Assembly (NCBI GenBank): GCA_949317995.1
Contig: OX439045.1
Span: forward strand, 9,160,174-9,224,173
Length of the DNA stretch: 64,000 nucleotides
Direction of reading: 5' to 3'
From: Acholoe squamosa
Lineage: Eukaryota; Annelida; Polychaeta; Phyllodocida; Polynoidae
Part shown: piece by piece, positions 23,501 through 34,694 of the stretch
Layout: the number at the start of each line of letters is the position of its first letter
Position numbering within the stretch: position 1 is the first letter of the stretch
Notes under the pieces: model-generated
What the model saw: the letters and a program-made list of their open reading frames with translations, nothing else
Databases searched by the model: none
What the model was told of the DNA's origin: nothing
Position numbers and translations under genes: made by a program

Positions 23501-26500
23501 AAAACCTAAACATATAGGTCAGTTAGGTGTCTCATAGACTACACATTTAAGAAATGAACACTTTTATTCTAACTACATAAACATTTATGCTAAACATGTT
23601 TAGATGTTTAGAGTTGAAACAGTTGAATAATAGGTGTTTAGATTTAAACATCAATATGTTTACATACTTGAATGTTAAATCCACACCAGGTAGCAGCACT
23701 ACCTTTGAAAGGACTATCTGCACACAGTTATAATCAATTGTTGTGACAAATGTCTCCAAATCCCATGTTTATCATGGTTTCATTTCATAGAATGTCATGT
23801 GAATAGAAAGGGCAATAGAAAATTGATAGATTCATCTTATGCCACCATCATTAGCATAAAATAATTAATAAGCTTCATGACTGAAACCTATTTGATGTTA
23901 TTCTGGAATAGATAAGGCCTTCCTGCCAAGCTGTTGTACTTTCTCAAGTCTCTCATTCTGATGCAGTGTGTAATACATATACACATATATATAGCTGTGG
24001 CTGATATCTTAGGAGACTTTGACAAGTAAATACATGCTGATGTCCCCCCAGTAAATGAGAAAACAAACAAAGTATATCTCTTTTTTTTAATGCATACATG
24101 TCTGCAAGTCTCCATCAAATCATTTAAACATCTAAACACAAAAATTCATAAACACCTAAACACAAAAATTCATAGATATCTAAACACAAAGTTTTAACCT
24201 AAACACCATCATTTCTAAACACTTGAGCTAAGCACATTGTTTGGCTAAACATGTTTAGGAAATTGATGTGATTACAAAAATGTTGCAAGAATATGTTTAG
24301 AATTGTGTTTAGGATCTAAACACCATTTTTGCAGTGTAGGAATCATTCCTTTACAGTGTACATCTTGGCAAACCTACTGGGTGGACACCATCATAAACAT
24401 GAAGCATTTTGCTAAGCAGTGAGACCTTCAGTTGAACTATACCTTGTGTCATATATTCTAGGTTCGACAATTGGTAAAATAATTTACCGCTCTAACAAGG
24501 AGTACAAGAATGGACAGCCAATCAAACCACAAGTAGGAACTAGATACAATGCATGTTTTTACTGTGGTAATTTAAGAAACCTGTTTCTAGTTAGCCCTGC
24601 AGTATTTCTTTATGGAGCTTGTAAAAAATGTAAGGGCATTCATGTGTCATGTCCATTGGTTGTCATGATGCATGGAAGTAGCCATTGTGAGCTACATGCC
24701 AGGACTGCAGTCAGCTATTATTATGCTGACCATTTTTGCATTGAAGTATTGCATGATGCTTCAATAAGATTGGCAGAATAAGCTGCACGTCATTAGTGAA
24801 TCATGCCGACCAATGGCCTTGATATATAAATGTATTAGTTATTTTTAATTTGTTAAGTTTCCAAACGCACTAACAAAATAATACCTTTTGTGAGTACTGG
24901 TCCAGGGTGACATGTAAAATTTGCCTTGCACTGATTTAGTCTACCATACAAACTGGTCAGAATTGTGTAGCCAGGGCTTCATCTGAGGCATGGAGGCATC
25001 AACTTTCAAACAATACTGAACCTCCTCTGTTCTATGAGTATTGGTTTAAGACGAACCATCAAAAATTCCAGAGATAGCTGCAGTTTTTCCTGGGTAAGTG
25101 TAAAGTGGACCGCAGGTGGGCCGGACTCGATTGGTAGTCGGGAAAAGTTTTGGCCAGTCAAAGTCGGCAAGATCAAACATTTTTGATATTGTCAGACTGG
25201 ATCGGACATCCTCGGCAAACACCTGCTATGTCACGATCGGCCATCACAGTTGGGCCTATCTGTGGTCGCCTTAAACAAAACCAGTAGAACAAAGGACCTT
25301 AAGTGTTGGAGGGGGTGGGATGGAACGGTAATGGTGGTGTCGCACCAGTGTAAATTAGGATAAAATACAGCATAATTCTCTGTCTAAAGGCTGCATTAGC
25401 AATAATACAGGAAAAAAGTTCTTTTCCAAGTTTTAATCTCAATTACTCTTCCATTATTATGAAGTCATAGCTCTAAGGCATACCCTTTCTTACATATATT
25501 GTACCTATAGTTCATATTGTAATTTATCAACCTTTTGGACAGAAATCACATACCTCAAGCCCGCAACACTGACCACATTTGGACCTTAACGCTATGGGAA
25601 ATTTCGTCACTGTTTGGGCCACAGGCAGCTGATGGCAATCAGGGCACAGCTATAGGCAGCTGATGGACGGGAGCCTTGTTTACAGGTCCATTTAGGTCAT
25701 GAGTTCATGACGTCACATACAGGAGTGGCGGCTGGCTGTTGGCTACCAGTGTGCATGCAGTGATAGTGGGATTAAAAAGATTTGGGATGAATTGTGAACC
25801 AAATAATCATACTCCAAGCTCTTATAGAACTAGAAAGCCTGGGAGGACTAAAGATACTGTCCCTATGCCATCCATCAGTGATTGATGGCCATCGGTCGGC
25901 CTTCATTCAGTTTATTTTCTTTAGATAATAGCCTGTCATCAGTGGTTTATCATCTGCCTCCTAACGCATGATTTCCGTCATTACCGGCTAGCATGAGGCA
26001 GGTTACAAATGTCCATAGGGGAGAATTTTTGCATCAATCATCAGCTTTATAACAGCCTGTTAGGGCCATGACTGTGTTAAAATCACAACAATTACAACAG
26101 CATCTCCAATATCCCATTATCTTAAATTATTTAAAAAAAAAACAACACAGTCAATGGCAAATAAGAATTGCACCCCTTTCATATTCACCCGGCATCTCTA
26201 GTATATCAGATTGTCAGCCTACAAAGGACTTCATGGTTTATCAAAGTTCATATAATATCTCGTTAAGACACATCAATGCCATCCTGATGAATTGCGACTG
26301 ATGCATTAGTACATCAGTACAAGAAAGTATCAGCCCATGACCAGTAGACCCAGTACTACGGACAAATGGAGGGGTACCAGAAGTAACATCAAAGGTCACT
26401 ACCCTGTTTTCATGATAGCATATCTCGATCGACTTTCCATCAGATAAAACAATTGTGGCATTATATGTGACACTATAGAGGAGAGCAGCATGTTCATCCC

Positions 26501-29500
26501 CTCTAGGGGCCGCTGATGCAGGAGTGCATCATGCCCGTTGGTCATCTGGATGCACCAATAAAATGCTGGCGAGACTGCTCGCCAGTACTTCATTAGAGCA
26601 TCATGACAACCCTCTGGGAGTTTGTGTATCAATCCCATAGGGTCGGCATGATGTGTGAATGTAGCCCTGGTGAGTTACTCATGAGGGCTGCATTCATGCA
26701 TCATGACAACCAATGGGCATGATGCATTAATGCATCAGCGGCCCTTAAAGATTATCTGATGGATGTGCTGACATCACATCTGGCAAGTGAAGGTCCACAT
26801 GGGACATGGGTCTCAATAGGAAGTACTAGATAATGATACTATCTAGCCATCAATACCAGACATTTTGATTTAAGAGTGATGCGACCAAGGGCCAGATTCA
26901 CTTTGCTATGTTCCCGCGCTCTGACATCAAAGGTATGATCGACTACATCAAGGAGAACTGTGACCTTAAGGTAGGAATCATCTGTAGCATGATCAACGAT
27001 AGCAGTATCTCTGGATATTAATATATGAGGAAACTCTAGATTTGTAGTACTGCATTTTCTACTCTAAATAAAGGTCAGAATAATTATGATTGCTACACAT
27101 TTTCAGGGCTCCTTATTATAAATAGCAGTACCTACGATGGTCCTCAAATTTGGATCATTTGGATCTGCTGGAATCTATGTTTTCTTCTGTATTGTCATTG
27201 ATAACCGCTCGAGAGCTTAATGGTTTGGAGGGGCATTACCTTATACCTTATACAATGACACTCTTATTTAAGATTTAGTTTAAGTGCTTAAGATATAGTA
27301 TGTCATGCCCACTGTGCCTGGGGTGTTGACCTGAGACCGGCACTTATTTGAACCTTGGTGCTTAAACATAGCTATGCAGGATTTCTATCTTTTTCTGTGT
27401 GTTTCCCCAGGTATCAGAAGAAGGGAATATTGTGGTGAATTCCTGTGGTGTAGGTGGAGCAGCCTTCAGGAAGGACATAGAAGGTGGACTCAACTGCAAG
27501 TAGGTTTTTATTACAACTTTTAGAAAGTAAGTACCACTTATCATAGCCTCAACCCAACAAGGTTGCATTTGCATATGGGTCAACAAGGGAAAGGTACATA
27601 TATGAGGCATCCCACAGAGGTATGTTTTACCTTGTTGATCCTGTTACAACCAAGTTGCACTGAGGCAATGATTCAAGTTGATCGAGTATCATTCAATGAG
27701 TAGTTGAGATAATGTGTGAAAACAAAAAAAGACAAATATCTCATTTGGATATAAAAATTTAGTAAAAAATACAAAATAACCCTCCAAAAAACCCAAAGAA
27801 AATGACAAAATAACACAATTTAATTGATACTTGATGTAGTCAGGGAATGAAGATCCAAGGTAGATGCAGGATTGACATTTTTTAAAAAGTCATTTAGAAA
27901 AAAGGATGATATCTTAATTGTTCCATACCTAACTGGTCCTGTTTCTGTATTACAGGATGGATATTACTCCGGAGTTTGACTGTTTCTGTAAGGCATTGTT
28001 AGTGCTGGAAAAAGTGCTACCCGAGGACGAGCTCTTTATCCCAAAATCAGCAGAACTGCAAGCTGAGGCTGATGAGATGAAAGCCAAGATGGAGGGAATG
28101 ATGGAGAAGGCAGCCACCATGTCAGATATGAAGTTTATACCCGATAAAGTTGAAGAGATGAAGGAAGAAGACCGCCCTCGTCTTTTGATGATGGCTGGAT
28201 CAGGTTCTGGTCTCATGCAGGTAGGTCAGGTATTAAATCATAGATGTTAAATCATTTTGGGAGTAGTCTTTATCAAAGGGAAAAAAGGCGGTGTTGGTAG
28301 ATCTATGCACATGGGATCTTTTCTGTTTCTTTTAGATGAGATTGAGTTGGATATTTACTGTCAATTGCTATGCAGCATCTATTTATGCTAGGCAGGATAG
28401 GCCTGGTGCTGAGGAACCTGCGAACACTAATAAAATGTGCATTTCATGACATCACACCTCATCATAATGCAAAATTCCATTAGATCTATATTTCCTTTCT
28501 GTTGTTTCAGTAATAGGCAGTTTTTCTCAGTAATTATCATTATTAGCCTAGAAATTGGTAAGATACATTTCACAAATCTTGCCTCTGGGGAATGTCTCTT
28601 GTAGCACTTGTGTAGTGGGCACCTGGTGGGTAAATACTGCACCATAAATACTTTTTCCACCTGGTGGGTTTTTGAAGAACCAAGAGAGGTAACCATCTTG
28701 GATTACTGTGTGTACAAGGAGAAAGAACGCTGCCCCTGCACCCTCCATCAAAAGGGGAGTCATCTGCGTTGCCAGCTTTCGAAAGTACCCTCGGCCGAAA
28801 TGATACCTCTTATTTTAAGAAAAACACTGATTTTGAGGTTTCTAGAATACCCCTTATTTTTATATAATAGACATACTATCTTTTATGATGGTAACCCTTA
28901 CTTGATCAATAACATACATGTATCATTATCCCTGAGATAAGAATGACCGCTAGTTTTGAAAGACTTTCAGACACCTCTTATTACCTGAAATACCTGAAAC
29001 AGGATCCACATTATGCATTTTTATACAGGTGAAGTTCACTATACATGTACAAACTAGGAGGCAGGCGGGAGTAGGGGCCCTGTGTCTCATTTGCTTGGCC
29101 TATATCAACTTGCACTTTTTCTCTTTTTCTCAGATCAACAGTGATGGTACCTTCAGCTTCTTGGATGGTCTGTACACAGCCGGCCGCTTCATGTATGGAT
29201 TGTCCTCTATTCTCACTGGAGAAAATGTAAGCCAAATTTTGTATAATTCTGAGCTGCTATTGCACAAGTGCATCATACCCATTAGCACACACTTCATTAG
29301 TGCACATTGCTGATGCACTCCTGCATCAGCAGACCTTAAAGGGTTAAAGGTTTAAAGCTGTTCAAGTGACTACAGTGAAAACACAGCATAAAATAAGTAT
29401 GCAATTTCACATTTTAGGACTTCAAGACACTAGAGAAGATGGCATCAGAATCTGATGGGCGGTCGAGTGACATATTTTACTCAGACCTTAAGGGCGAGGC

Positions 29501-32500
29501 CGTACCTGAAGGGGAAGCAGACAATATCTATGAAATGGGAGGTGAAGACATTCAAGACATGCACATGTTTCCTTTTGGAAAGGGTATCAATGTACCATCC
29601 GGTAGGTATCTTTTGTTCACGCTTTTATTTTTTCATTATAAGCAAGGTAGACTATACCAGGGATCTATATGCTACTACAAAAACTATTAGAGCTTCTGGT
29701 GGACAAGACACATCTGAAACAGGGTACTGGGCTTTCCTTGACAATTTTCTATGCAGCTATTTGATTCCAGTGCTTGGAATCAAAAATCCCCTGTCACCTT
29801 ACAAACTATTCCATATACTTACCCACTACACACATGAAATATGCCCCAGATCACAGTAATACTTTAATGAAAGATGAACTGTTTTAACCCTTATCTTTCT
29901 ACCTGGGGTCCAACTAGACCCCAGGCATCTAATTTCTTGCAAAAGCATAGAAGTAATGTTCCGATGTTCACCAAATTTGATGTAATTGTCACAAATTTTG
30001 TTTTATTCAAAATGCATGAATATCATAAGTATATCACAAGGATCTTTTACGCTAGAAACAATAATCCTCTGGGGTCCACACAGACCCCAGTCAAATCCAA
30101 TATAAAAGCATCTATACTTTAGCTGCAGCAGAATATGAACAAACCCAGCAAATTGTCGTGACTCCTCGTCAACCTGTGTGAAGTGGCTCACACATGTCGC
30201 TAGATGGAACACAACGTCGCTATAGCACAAGATCACCAGGAATAGCAATGGTGGTGATCACAATGGCCTCACCTCAGGTGATCACTCATCCTCACCAGGG
30301 ATGGCGACATGAGTGATCACTCATCCTCACCAGGGATGGCGACATGAGTGATCACTCATCCTCACCATGGATGGCGACATGAGTGATCACTCACTTCGCT
30401 AGATGAGACGCACGCCACGTCATAACGCATGTTCATCACGGATGTCAAGGACCGTGATCACTCACACTCACGGGGGATGGTCACTCGGGTGATCACTCAC
30501 CTCACTAGATGAAACCCGTACCTCGTGATAGCACAGGTTCAACACAGATGGTGAGGATCTTGATCACCCACACTCACCAGGGATGGCGACACGAGTGATC
30601 ACTCACCTCGCTAGATGAAACGCGCACCACGTCATAGCTCAGGTTCACCATGGATGGCGAGAGTGGTGATCACTCAGACTCACCAGTGATGGCGATGCTG
30701 GTGATCACTCATCTTGTTAGATGAAAAGCTCATGATCATCGACATTGGTAATCATGCAGCCTCACATCTGCCAGATCAAAGTATGTTTTGCCAGAGAAGG
30801 TATTGCCATATGTATCTTCCATCTAACCACAGACAAGGTGTTAATGTAGATATTTCCCTATGTATTTTTCCTGTAACCAGAGAAAAGGTGTTTATGGATA
30901 GTTGCTTTCATTTTAGAGATACCTCTATCTAAATTCAATTGATATTTTCTCTTTATAATCTTGTTTGATTCAACTCTGAAGTATTACATGGAAATCAGTG
31001 TGAAACAAAGCACATTTGATACATATGGGACTTATACTTCATGCCCACACTTCCTAGATAGGCTACATGTTGAACGGTGGTGCTGTCTCAACAACTTTGG
31101 CAATGGTGGTGATAAGTTGCCATTCTGAGTGAGAGTGAGTGACAGATGATGCAATCCTCAGAGAGCATTGACTTGGATTGACACAAATTCACACATTGAG
31201 TGAGACCAATGTTGGCAATGGTGGTGATAAGTCACCATTTTGTGTGAGAGTTGATGACAGTGGCACGCACTCACACAGCGAGTGACATCCATGTCAGTGA
31301 TGGTGGTGATAAGTCACCATTTTGAGAGAAGATTAACTAGGAATGACACAAACTCACCCAGTGAGTGAGAGCCATGTGGCAATGCACATGAAAAGTCACC
31401 ATTCTGAGTGAGAGTTGACAGACAGTGGCACATATTGACGGAGTGAGTGAGATCCATGTTGGCGATGGTGGTGATAAACTGCCATTCTGAGTGAGAGTTG
31501 ACTGGGAGTGGTGCATACTCATGCAGGGAGTGAGATCCATATTAGCGATGTAGGTGATAAATCGCCATTCTGAGTGAGAACTGACTGGAAGTGGCACATA
31601 ATCACACAGTGAGTCAGATCCATGTTGGCGATGGTTGTGATAAGCCGCCATTCTGAGTGAGAGTTGACAGGCAGTGGCACATGGTCACACGGTGAGTTAG
31701 ATCCATGTTGGCGATGGTGGTGATAAGTCACCATATATATGCTTTGTGAGGGATGACAAGGGGTGGCACATACTCACGCATTGAGTGAGATCATGTTGGC
31801 GACTGTTGTGATAAATCGCCATGCCATGTGAGACTGACACACAGTGGCGAAAGATGACGCAATGAGTTATCACTCAAAAAGGAGTCACCATTGATGACCA
31901 ATCATGGCGACAGATAACGACAATTTGCTGGGAAGGGTCCCTTGCTTTGTATTTTACTTCTACTACAACTCTGCATGATTTCTAACAGCACTAGGCTAAT
32001 TGTAGGTAATTTTTAGTGTCATTTGTATTATAATGGGTTGTGTAGATGTAAGCTCTCTATGCATTATATTAGTTCCCTGAGACAGATCTCCTGACTCAGA
32101 CCATTCTATTTCTGTTTTGATTGGGACCCTGGGGTGTCAATATGTAGGGGAGACACTTGTGTTTGGGTTCTGAAGAACATTCTGTACAAAACAAAAGATT
32201 AGATGAGATACTATATGTCTGTCTTTTAGCGCTGGCCTGAAATCTACTAAAGATGTATAAAAGTTTAGATAAATATGGGTCCCTCACATAGGAAAGACTT
32301 TTATACAAACTTCTAGGGGGCTAATTTCAGTACCAGAGCCATCTAAATGGTTTCTCTGCTGCAGGATCAAGGTCTATCACAGTACTGGGGTCCACATGGA
32401 CCTCACTGGAAACGTTTGTTGATTTATGAAGAAAGCACCCAGGCTTTTTTAATAACAATTGGTAGGCATGTAGGTATATGGGGTAGCTACCATATAAAAC

Positions 32501-34607
32501 AGAGAAATCACATCCGGTCACTATACTTTTTGATTGACATTTTTTCATTTTTTTTCTCCTAGGAATTAAGTGTTAAATAGATAATTATATCAAAACTGGT
32601 GATAATAATTACCACTTGTAAAGATGCTTGATATCCTAATGGATGATAATGCAAAAGATAAAGTCTGTATCTTTAACCATCATTGTGTAGGAATTTTTTC
32701 TAGGCTGGGGTCCGGTTGGACCCCAGGTAGTATTAAACATGCTTATTTTTAACATAGTATGATGAAGGCTATAGAATAAAACAGAAAACAAAACAAAAAC
32801 AACTACATCACTATAGAAGTGGGCATGATGATGGAATTTTCTACTTTATAGATGAGATGAAGAAGGGAGACTTGGTGTGGAGTGTGTTCAACACCACCGC
32901 CTATATCCATGCCCAACAGGTGGTGACCAACGTCCGTCACAGCAAGGCTAAGGCCGTCTACTACTGCGGTAACACCATGAACACACAAATCATGAGGGAC
33001 CTCATCCAGAAAAGAACCAATCTGATAAGCATGATGATCCCACCAGTAAGTTATTGTATACGGATATTTGTGATTAGGCAAGCAGAAAGGAACTTCCATG
33101 CTCTCAACACAGATGTCTCTTTCTGCTTGCCATCTCACATTTTATGTCATCTAGCACTCAAAAGAAGGTACCCCTCTTTGTGGCAAAAGAGAATCTGTGG
33201 TCCTAGCACAAGCACTCCGAAAGTTTAATCCCGGATCATGCCTGCTTCTAGTTCCCAAAATGTGTTGCAGTATGTGGCTGGCAGTTTTTTGCACAAGAAA
33301 TTCCGAGATCTGAATTGTTATGGCTGCTCACATAGAAGCCTCGCTTCATGATATTCATGCTGTAAATTGTCAATGGACGGTTACATGTGGTGAAGTGAAT
33401 GTACACGGAATCCAGGGAAGTTCATTTGATCCTTTTATTGACATGAGTGTTTCATAAAGGTGGTAACAATGATAACACTCGCCAAGATCTAAGCTCTGCC
33501 TCCGATCCTATAGCTCAACCTGTCGTAGGTTCTAGATATAGGTGTAAGGTGTAAGTTGGGAGAGATGATTGGGAGCTGCTCAAGCTGCCTTTTATATAAA
33601 GGGCTTGAGCAGCTCACAGTATTGTGAAATATTCTATACACGTGGCTCAATGAAATAGAGACATGTGCCATAGGGAGAGATTGCCACCTGTGGGTTAATC
33701 ATGTTGATGAGGATTGAGAGGAGATTGTGAAATATCCTCTCATTCCAAATACATGTATGGCTCCACAGGTGGATCCCACATCCTCCAGCGGGGCTGTGTG
33801 GGTGTAGATATGATTGGAATGTTATTACATCCGTCTACCTTATGTCACAGAGTCTCATGGAGGAAGTGAGTTCGTGATAACTTATGGATCCTGGTTCCTG
33901 TTGGGGAATACAGGAGATTGTTGAGTGTGGATCGTGAGCAGAGCTTAGGTTTTATATGGCGAAGAAATTAGTAAATATGAAAAATAATAATAATACCCAG
34001 AATGGTCCATTGACAAAATCATGATTCTTTTGTACAAGCACTCTCTGTAAATGTAAACAACCATTATCACTAGTACTACAATCATGTCTCAATACATCCG
34101 TCTTCAAAAAGTAGGCTGATTTACTTACCAGCCACGAATCTCTTTGAACAGATTGAATTATATATAACCATTGCATTCTATTGTAATTCTGATTCAAAGG
34201 ACCAGCCAATTCAAGAACCAGTCAATTTTTATCTGAAGCAGAGGTTGCCGGTTAAGTCAGACATGAATGAACACATAGAGGCTGACCATTCAACCATTAT
34301 CTGTCTAGAAGTAGACACTATCTCTAATATCAGCCAAACGACTATCTTTAGCTACTAACACTATTTTTAAAGAAAAACGGTTGAAAGCAGGGTTTCATCC
34401 TCGTATGCAAGCTTTGCCTTATATAAGAGGTATTATGATAGATGATGATGATGATGATGATGATTTACAGCCATTAATATAGTACACCTTTGTTTGCAGA
34501 ACCAACAATTCGAGACTTACTTCTTGAAGAACGGAGGCATGTATGGCGCTATGGGGGCCTTCCTGCATATTAAGAAACCGGAGCCTGTTCAGAACACACA
34601 TTTATAG
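17472..34607 (+). CDS. Pantothenate kinase-like gene, copy 2 (complete, nine coding exons)
   Basis: Exons: 17472-17593, 24462-24532, 26875-26970, 27411-27499, 27956-28220, 29134-29226, 29418-29601, 32852-33045, 34500-34607. All have AG..GT borders with compatible phases, giving 398 residues from the ATG at 17497. Family landmarks of type II pantothenate kinase (Fumble; phosphorylates pantothenate, first step of CoA synthesis) are present: ALDIGST (31-35, phosphate-binding), CGVGGAAF (100-107, CATGGGA in PANKs), PEFDCFCKALL with Glu124 at the place of the catalytic Glu, AGSGSG (198-203), YYCGNT (335-340) and GGMYGAMGAFL (375-385). The length fits the catalytic core. Residues 207-237 replace the usual KRVTGTSLGGG segment with NSDGTFSFLDGLYTAGRF, so activity and CoA control may differ. 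A poly(A) signal follows at 34695. Confidence 0.85.
17744..18360. mobile_element. TTAACCC/GATGCA foldback MITE with nested insertions
   Basis: Best-preserved ends of this family: TTAACCCTTTCAAGGCC at left and GGCCCTTAAAGGGTTAA at right. Two other sequences lie inside it: a TIR MITE at 17798-17964, and about 215 bp of unrelated DNA after ATATATATATAGGACTC (18030-18245). Confidence 0.8.
17798..17964. mobile_element. MITE (CAGTGGCGAATCCAGG ends, 5-bp TSD)
   Basis: The ends CAGTGGCGAATCCAGG and CCGCCACTG are inverted, and AAGAT occurs directly on both sides as a 5-bp target duplication. The interior is rich in G and C runs. Same family as 22032-22248. Confidence 0.85.
18497..20104. mobile_element. 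TIR element, TTGGGTGTTTCACAAGG family, unit A
   Basis: The ends TTGGGTGTTTCACAAGG and its inverse are flanked by CTG on both sides (18494-18496, 20105-20107), a 3-bp target duplication. The inside has many TATGACTGGTCATAA-like palindromes. It is in inverted orientation to unit B next to it, so the two form a large imperfect inverted repeat. No transposase gene was recognised. It lies in intron 1 of kinase copy 2. Confidence 0.8.
18744..18872. mobile_element. Small MITE (CCCAGTC..CAAAAAA ends) nested in unit A
   Basis: The ends CCCAGTCACCAAAAAA and TTTTTTGTTGACTGGG are inverted. The interior resembles 9979-10077, with repeated AAAACGTT-like words. Confidence 0.7.
20161..22764. mobile_element. 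TIR element, TTGGGTGTTTCACAAGG family, unit B
   Basis: Same ends and same 3-bp CTG duplication (20158-20160, 22765-22767) as unit A. It is inserted in a reversed copy of repeat X: joining ATATAGAGGACAT to CTGGTGGCAAATT restores the uninterrupted X sequence seen elsewhere. It carries about 1.7 kb (20570-22260) absent from unit A, including a nested MITE at 22032-22248. The left edge of the 25-kb duplication (21727) falls inside it. Confidence 0.75.
22032..22248. mobile_element. MITE (CAGTGGCGGATCCAGG ends, 5-bp TSD)
   Basis: The inverted ends CAGTGGCGGATCCAGG and CCTGGATCTGCCACTG are flanked on both sides by GGCTA (5-bp target duplication). The interior is purine-rich. The counterpart in the duplicate is at 47157-47375. 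Confidence 0.85.
22768..23045. repeat. Repeat X, copy 3 (inverted then forward fragments)
   Basis: It begins as reversed X (GTGGCAAATTTAAGAACTA), then from about 22895 reads forward X (CTGCCACCAGGTGTAAAATT). The duplicate is at 47881-48150. Confidence 0.6.
23449..24336. mobile_element. 888-bp TIR element (CACTGCAAAAATGGTGTTTA), TA target
   Basis: The inverted ends CACTGCAAAAATGGTGTTTA and TAAACACCATTTTTGCAGTG are flanked by TA on both sides. The interior is full of TAAACA words near both ends. No transposase is seen. A related element lies in the opposite orientation at 41357-42234. Confidence 0.85.
24462..24532 (+). CDS. Kinase copy 2, exon 2
   Basis: Encodes STIGKIIYRSNKEYKNG and on to IKPQ (residues 34-56), completing the DxGST phosphate-binding signature started in exon 1. 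The borders are CTAG before and GTAGGA after. A TIR element ends 125 bp upstream, and a fragment of the GATGCA MITE lies downstream. Confidence 0.85.
26505..26750. mobile_element. TTAACCC/GATGCA foldback MITE
   Basis: It starts GGGGCCGCTGATGCAGGAGT and ends ATTAATGCATCAGCGGCCC. Internal paired blocks are as in the other copies. It lies 125 bp upstream of kinase exon 3. The duplicate is at 51602-51847. Confidence 0.75.
26875..26970 (+). CDS. Kinase copy 2, exon 3
   Basis: In phase 0 at both ends, 32 codons. It contains QIHFAMFPRSDIKG, matching the LHFIRFP-type strand of PANKs, and IDYIKENCDLK. The acceptor is TTTAAG and the donor GTAGGA. Confidence 0.85.
27411..27499 (+). CDS. Kinase copy 2, exon 4
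   Basis: Encodes VSEEGNIVVNSCGVGGAAF and on to GLNC. The CGVGGAAF stretch matches the CATGGGAYKF motif of PANKs. The acceptor is TTTCCCCAG; the donor is GTAGGT after two bases of a Lys codon. Confidence 0.85.
27956..28220 (+). CDS. Kinase copy 2, exon 5 (catalytic Glu region)
   Basis: Encodes MDITPEFDCFCKALLVLEK (the EFDC matches ELDC with the PANK catalytic Glu), then a charged stretch rich in Glu, Lys and Met (about residues 148-185, helical by composition), and ends PRLLMMAGSGSGLMQ, which matches PLLVVNIGSGVSI. The acceptor is TTACAG and the donor GTAGGT. Confidence 0.9.
29134..29226 (+). CDS. Kinase copy 2, exon 6
   Basis: 31 codons in phase 0, INSDGTFSFLDGLYTAGRF and on to SSILTGEN. 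LSSILTG matches LCSLLTG of PANKs. The preceding glycine-rich loop of PANKs is not conserved here. The acceptor is TTTTTCTCAG and the donor GTAAGC. A GATGCA MITE fragment lies 40 bp downstream (29267-29347). Confidence 0.85.
29418..29601 (+). CDS. Kinase copy 2, exon 7
   Basis: Starts DFKTLEKMASESDGRSSDIF, which corresponds to the FEEALEMASKGD helix of PANKs. It includes NIYEMGGE and ends VPS plus one base. The same exon exists in copies 1 and 3. Confidence 0.9.
30249..30716. repeat. Minisatellite 1 (GTGATCACTCA units)
   Basis: Imperfect units of about 35 bp or multiples, with core ATGGCGACATGAGTGATCAC; most carry the palindrome GTGATCAC. It lies in intron 7 of the kinase. The duplicate array (55346-55813) has the same organisation with point differences. 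Confidence 0.85.
31080..31870. repeat. Minisatellite 2 (about 80-bp units)
   Basis: Units of about 80-85 bp with core GGCGATGGTGGTGATAAG followed by CCATTCTGAGTGAGAG. It translates into repeated peptides on the - strand, which I regard as artefacts. The duplicate array (56176-56890) has one unit fewer (about 82 bp). Confidence 0.85.
32852..33045 (+). CDS. Kinase copy 2, exon 8
   Basis: Starts with EMKKGDLVWSVFNTTAYIHA and contains KAVYYCGNTMNTQIMRDL, matching the strand and GN turn (VVFVGNFLR) that closes the nucleotide site in PANKs. The acceptor is TTTATAG and the donor GTAAGT. Confidence 0.9.
33750..33757. other. TACATGTA, candidate Tc1-type excision footprint
   Basis: In the duplicate copy the same site holds a 538-bp element starting CAG and ending CTG between TA duplicates. 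Here only TA-CA-TG-TA remains, the form left when a Tc1-like transposase cuts two bases inside each end. Confidence 0.7.
34441..34464. repeat. GAT microsatellite before exon 9, copy 2
   Basis: Eight GAT units, 36 bp upstream of the exon 9 acceptor. Shorter than in copy 3. Confidence 0.9.
34500..34607 (+). CDS. Kinase copy 2, exon 9 (last)
   Basis: Encodes NQQFETYFLKNGGMYGAMGA and a short tail ending QNTHL, stop TAG. This matches the C-terminal LFLEHEGYFGAVGALL of PANKs. The acceptor TTTGCAG lies about 36 bp after a GAT microsatellite. Confidence 0.9.
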   Translation, partial: NQQFETYFLKNGGMYGAMGAFLHIKKPEPVQNTHL

Positions 34608-34694
34608 ATATATAACTATAATTAGGTATTAACTGTTTTGTGTATAAGGCAGCATTTGGCCTGATTAAAAAGCAATAGGGCATTTAAGAATCGC

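Larger units (their letters stand above)
29884..32736. mobile_element. Candidate TTAA-flanked element carrying two minisatellites
   Basis: The left end is TTAA followed closely by CTACCTGGGGTCC and GACCCCAGG. The right end is the inverse, CTGGGGTCC.. GGACCCCAGGTAG then TATTAA. The TTAA flanks are what piggyBac-type elements leave, but the terminal bases are not fully inverted and no transposase is present. It fills most of intron 7. The counterpart in the duplicate is 54981-57775. Confidence 0.4.

Noticed and set aside
28608..28940. 110-codon frame in intron 5, also in the duplicate at 53705-54037
   Set aside because: Conserved only because the whole region was duplicated recently. No domain, and a position inside an intron of a well-supported gene.
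30249..30716. Array considered as a CRISPR
   Set aside because: The units are degenerate tandem repeats without spacers, in an animal intron.
31337..31734. Open frames on the - strand with repeated peptides (SEWRLITTIANMD-like)
   Set aside because: They are translations of the 80-bp minisatellite. No splice sites, no non-repeat similarity, and the frame breaks when one unit is lost in the duplicate.
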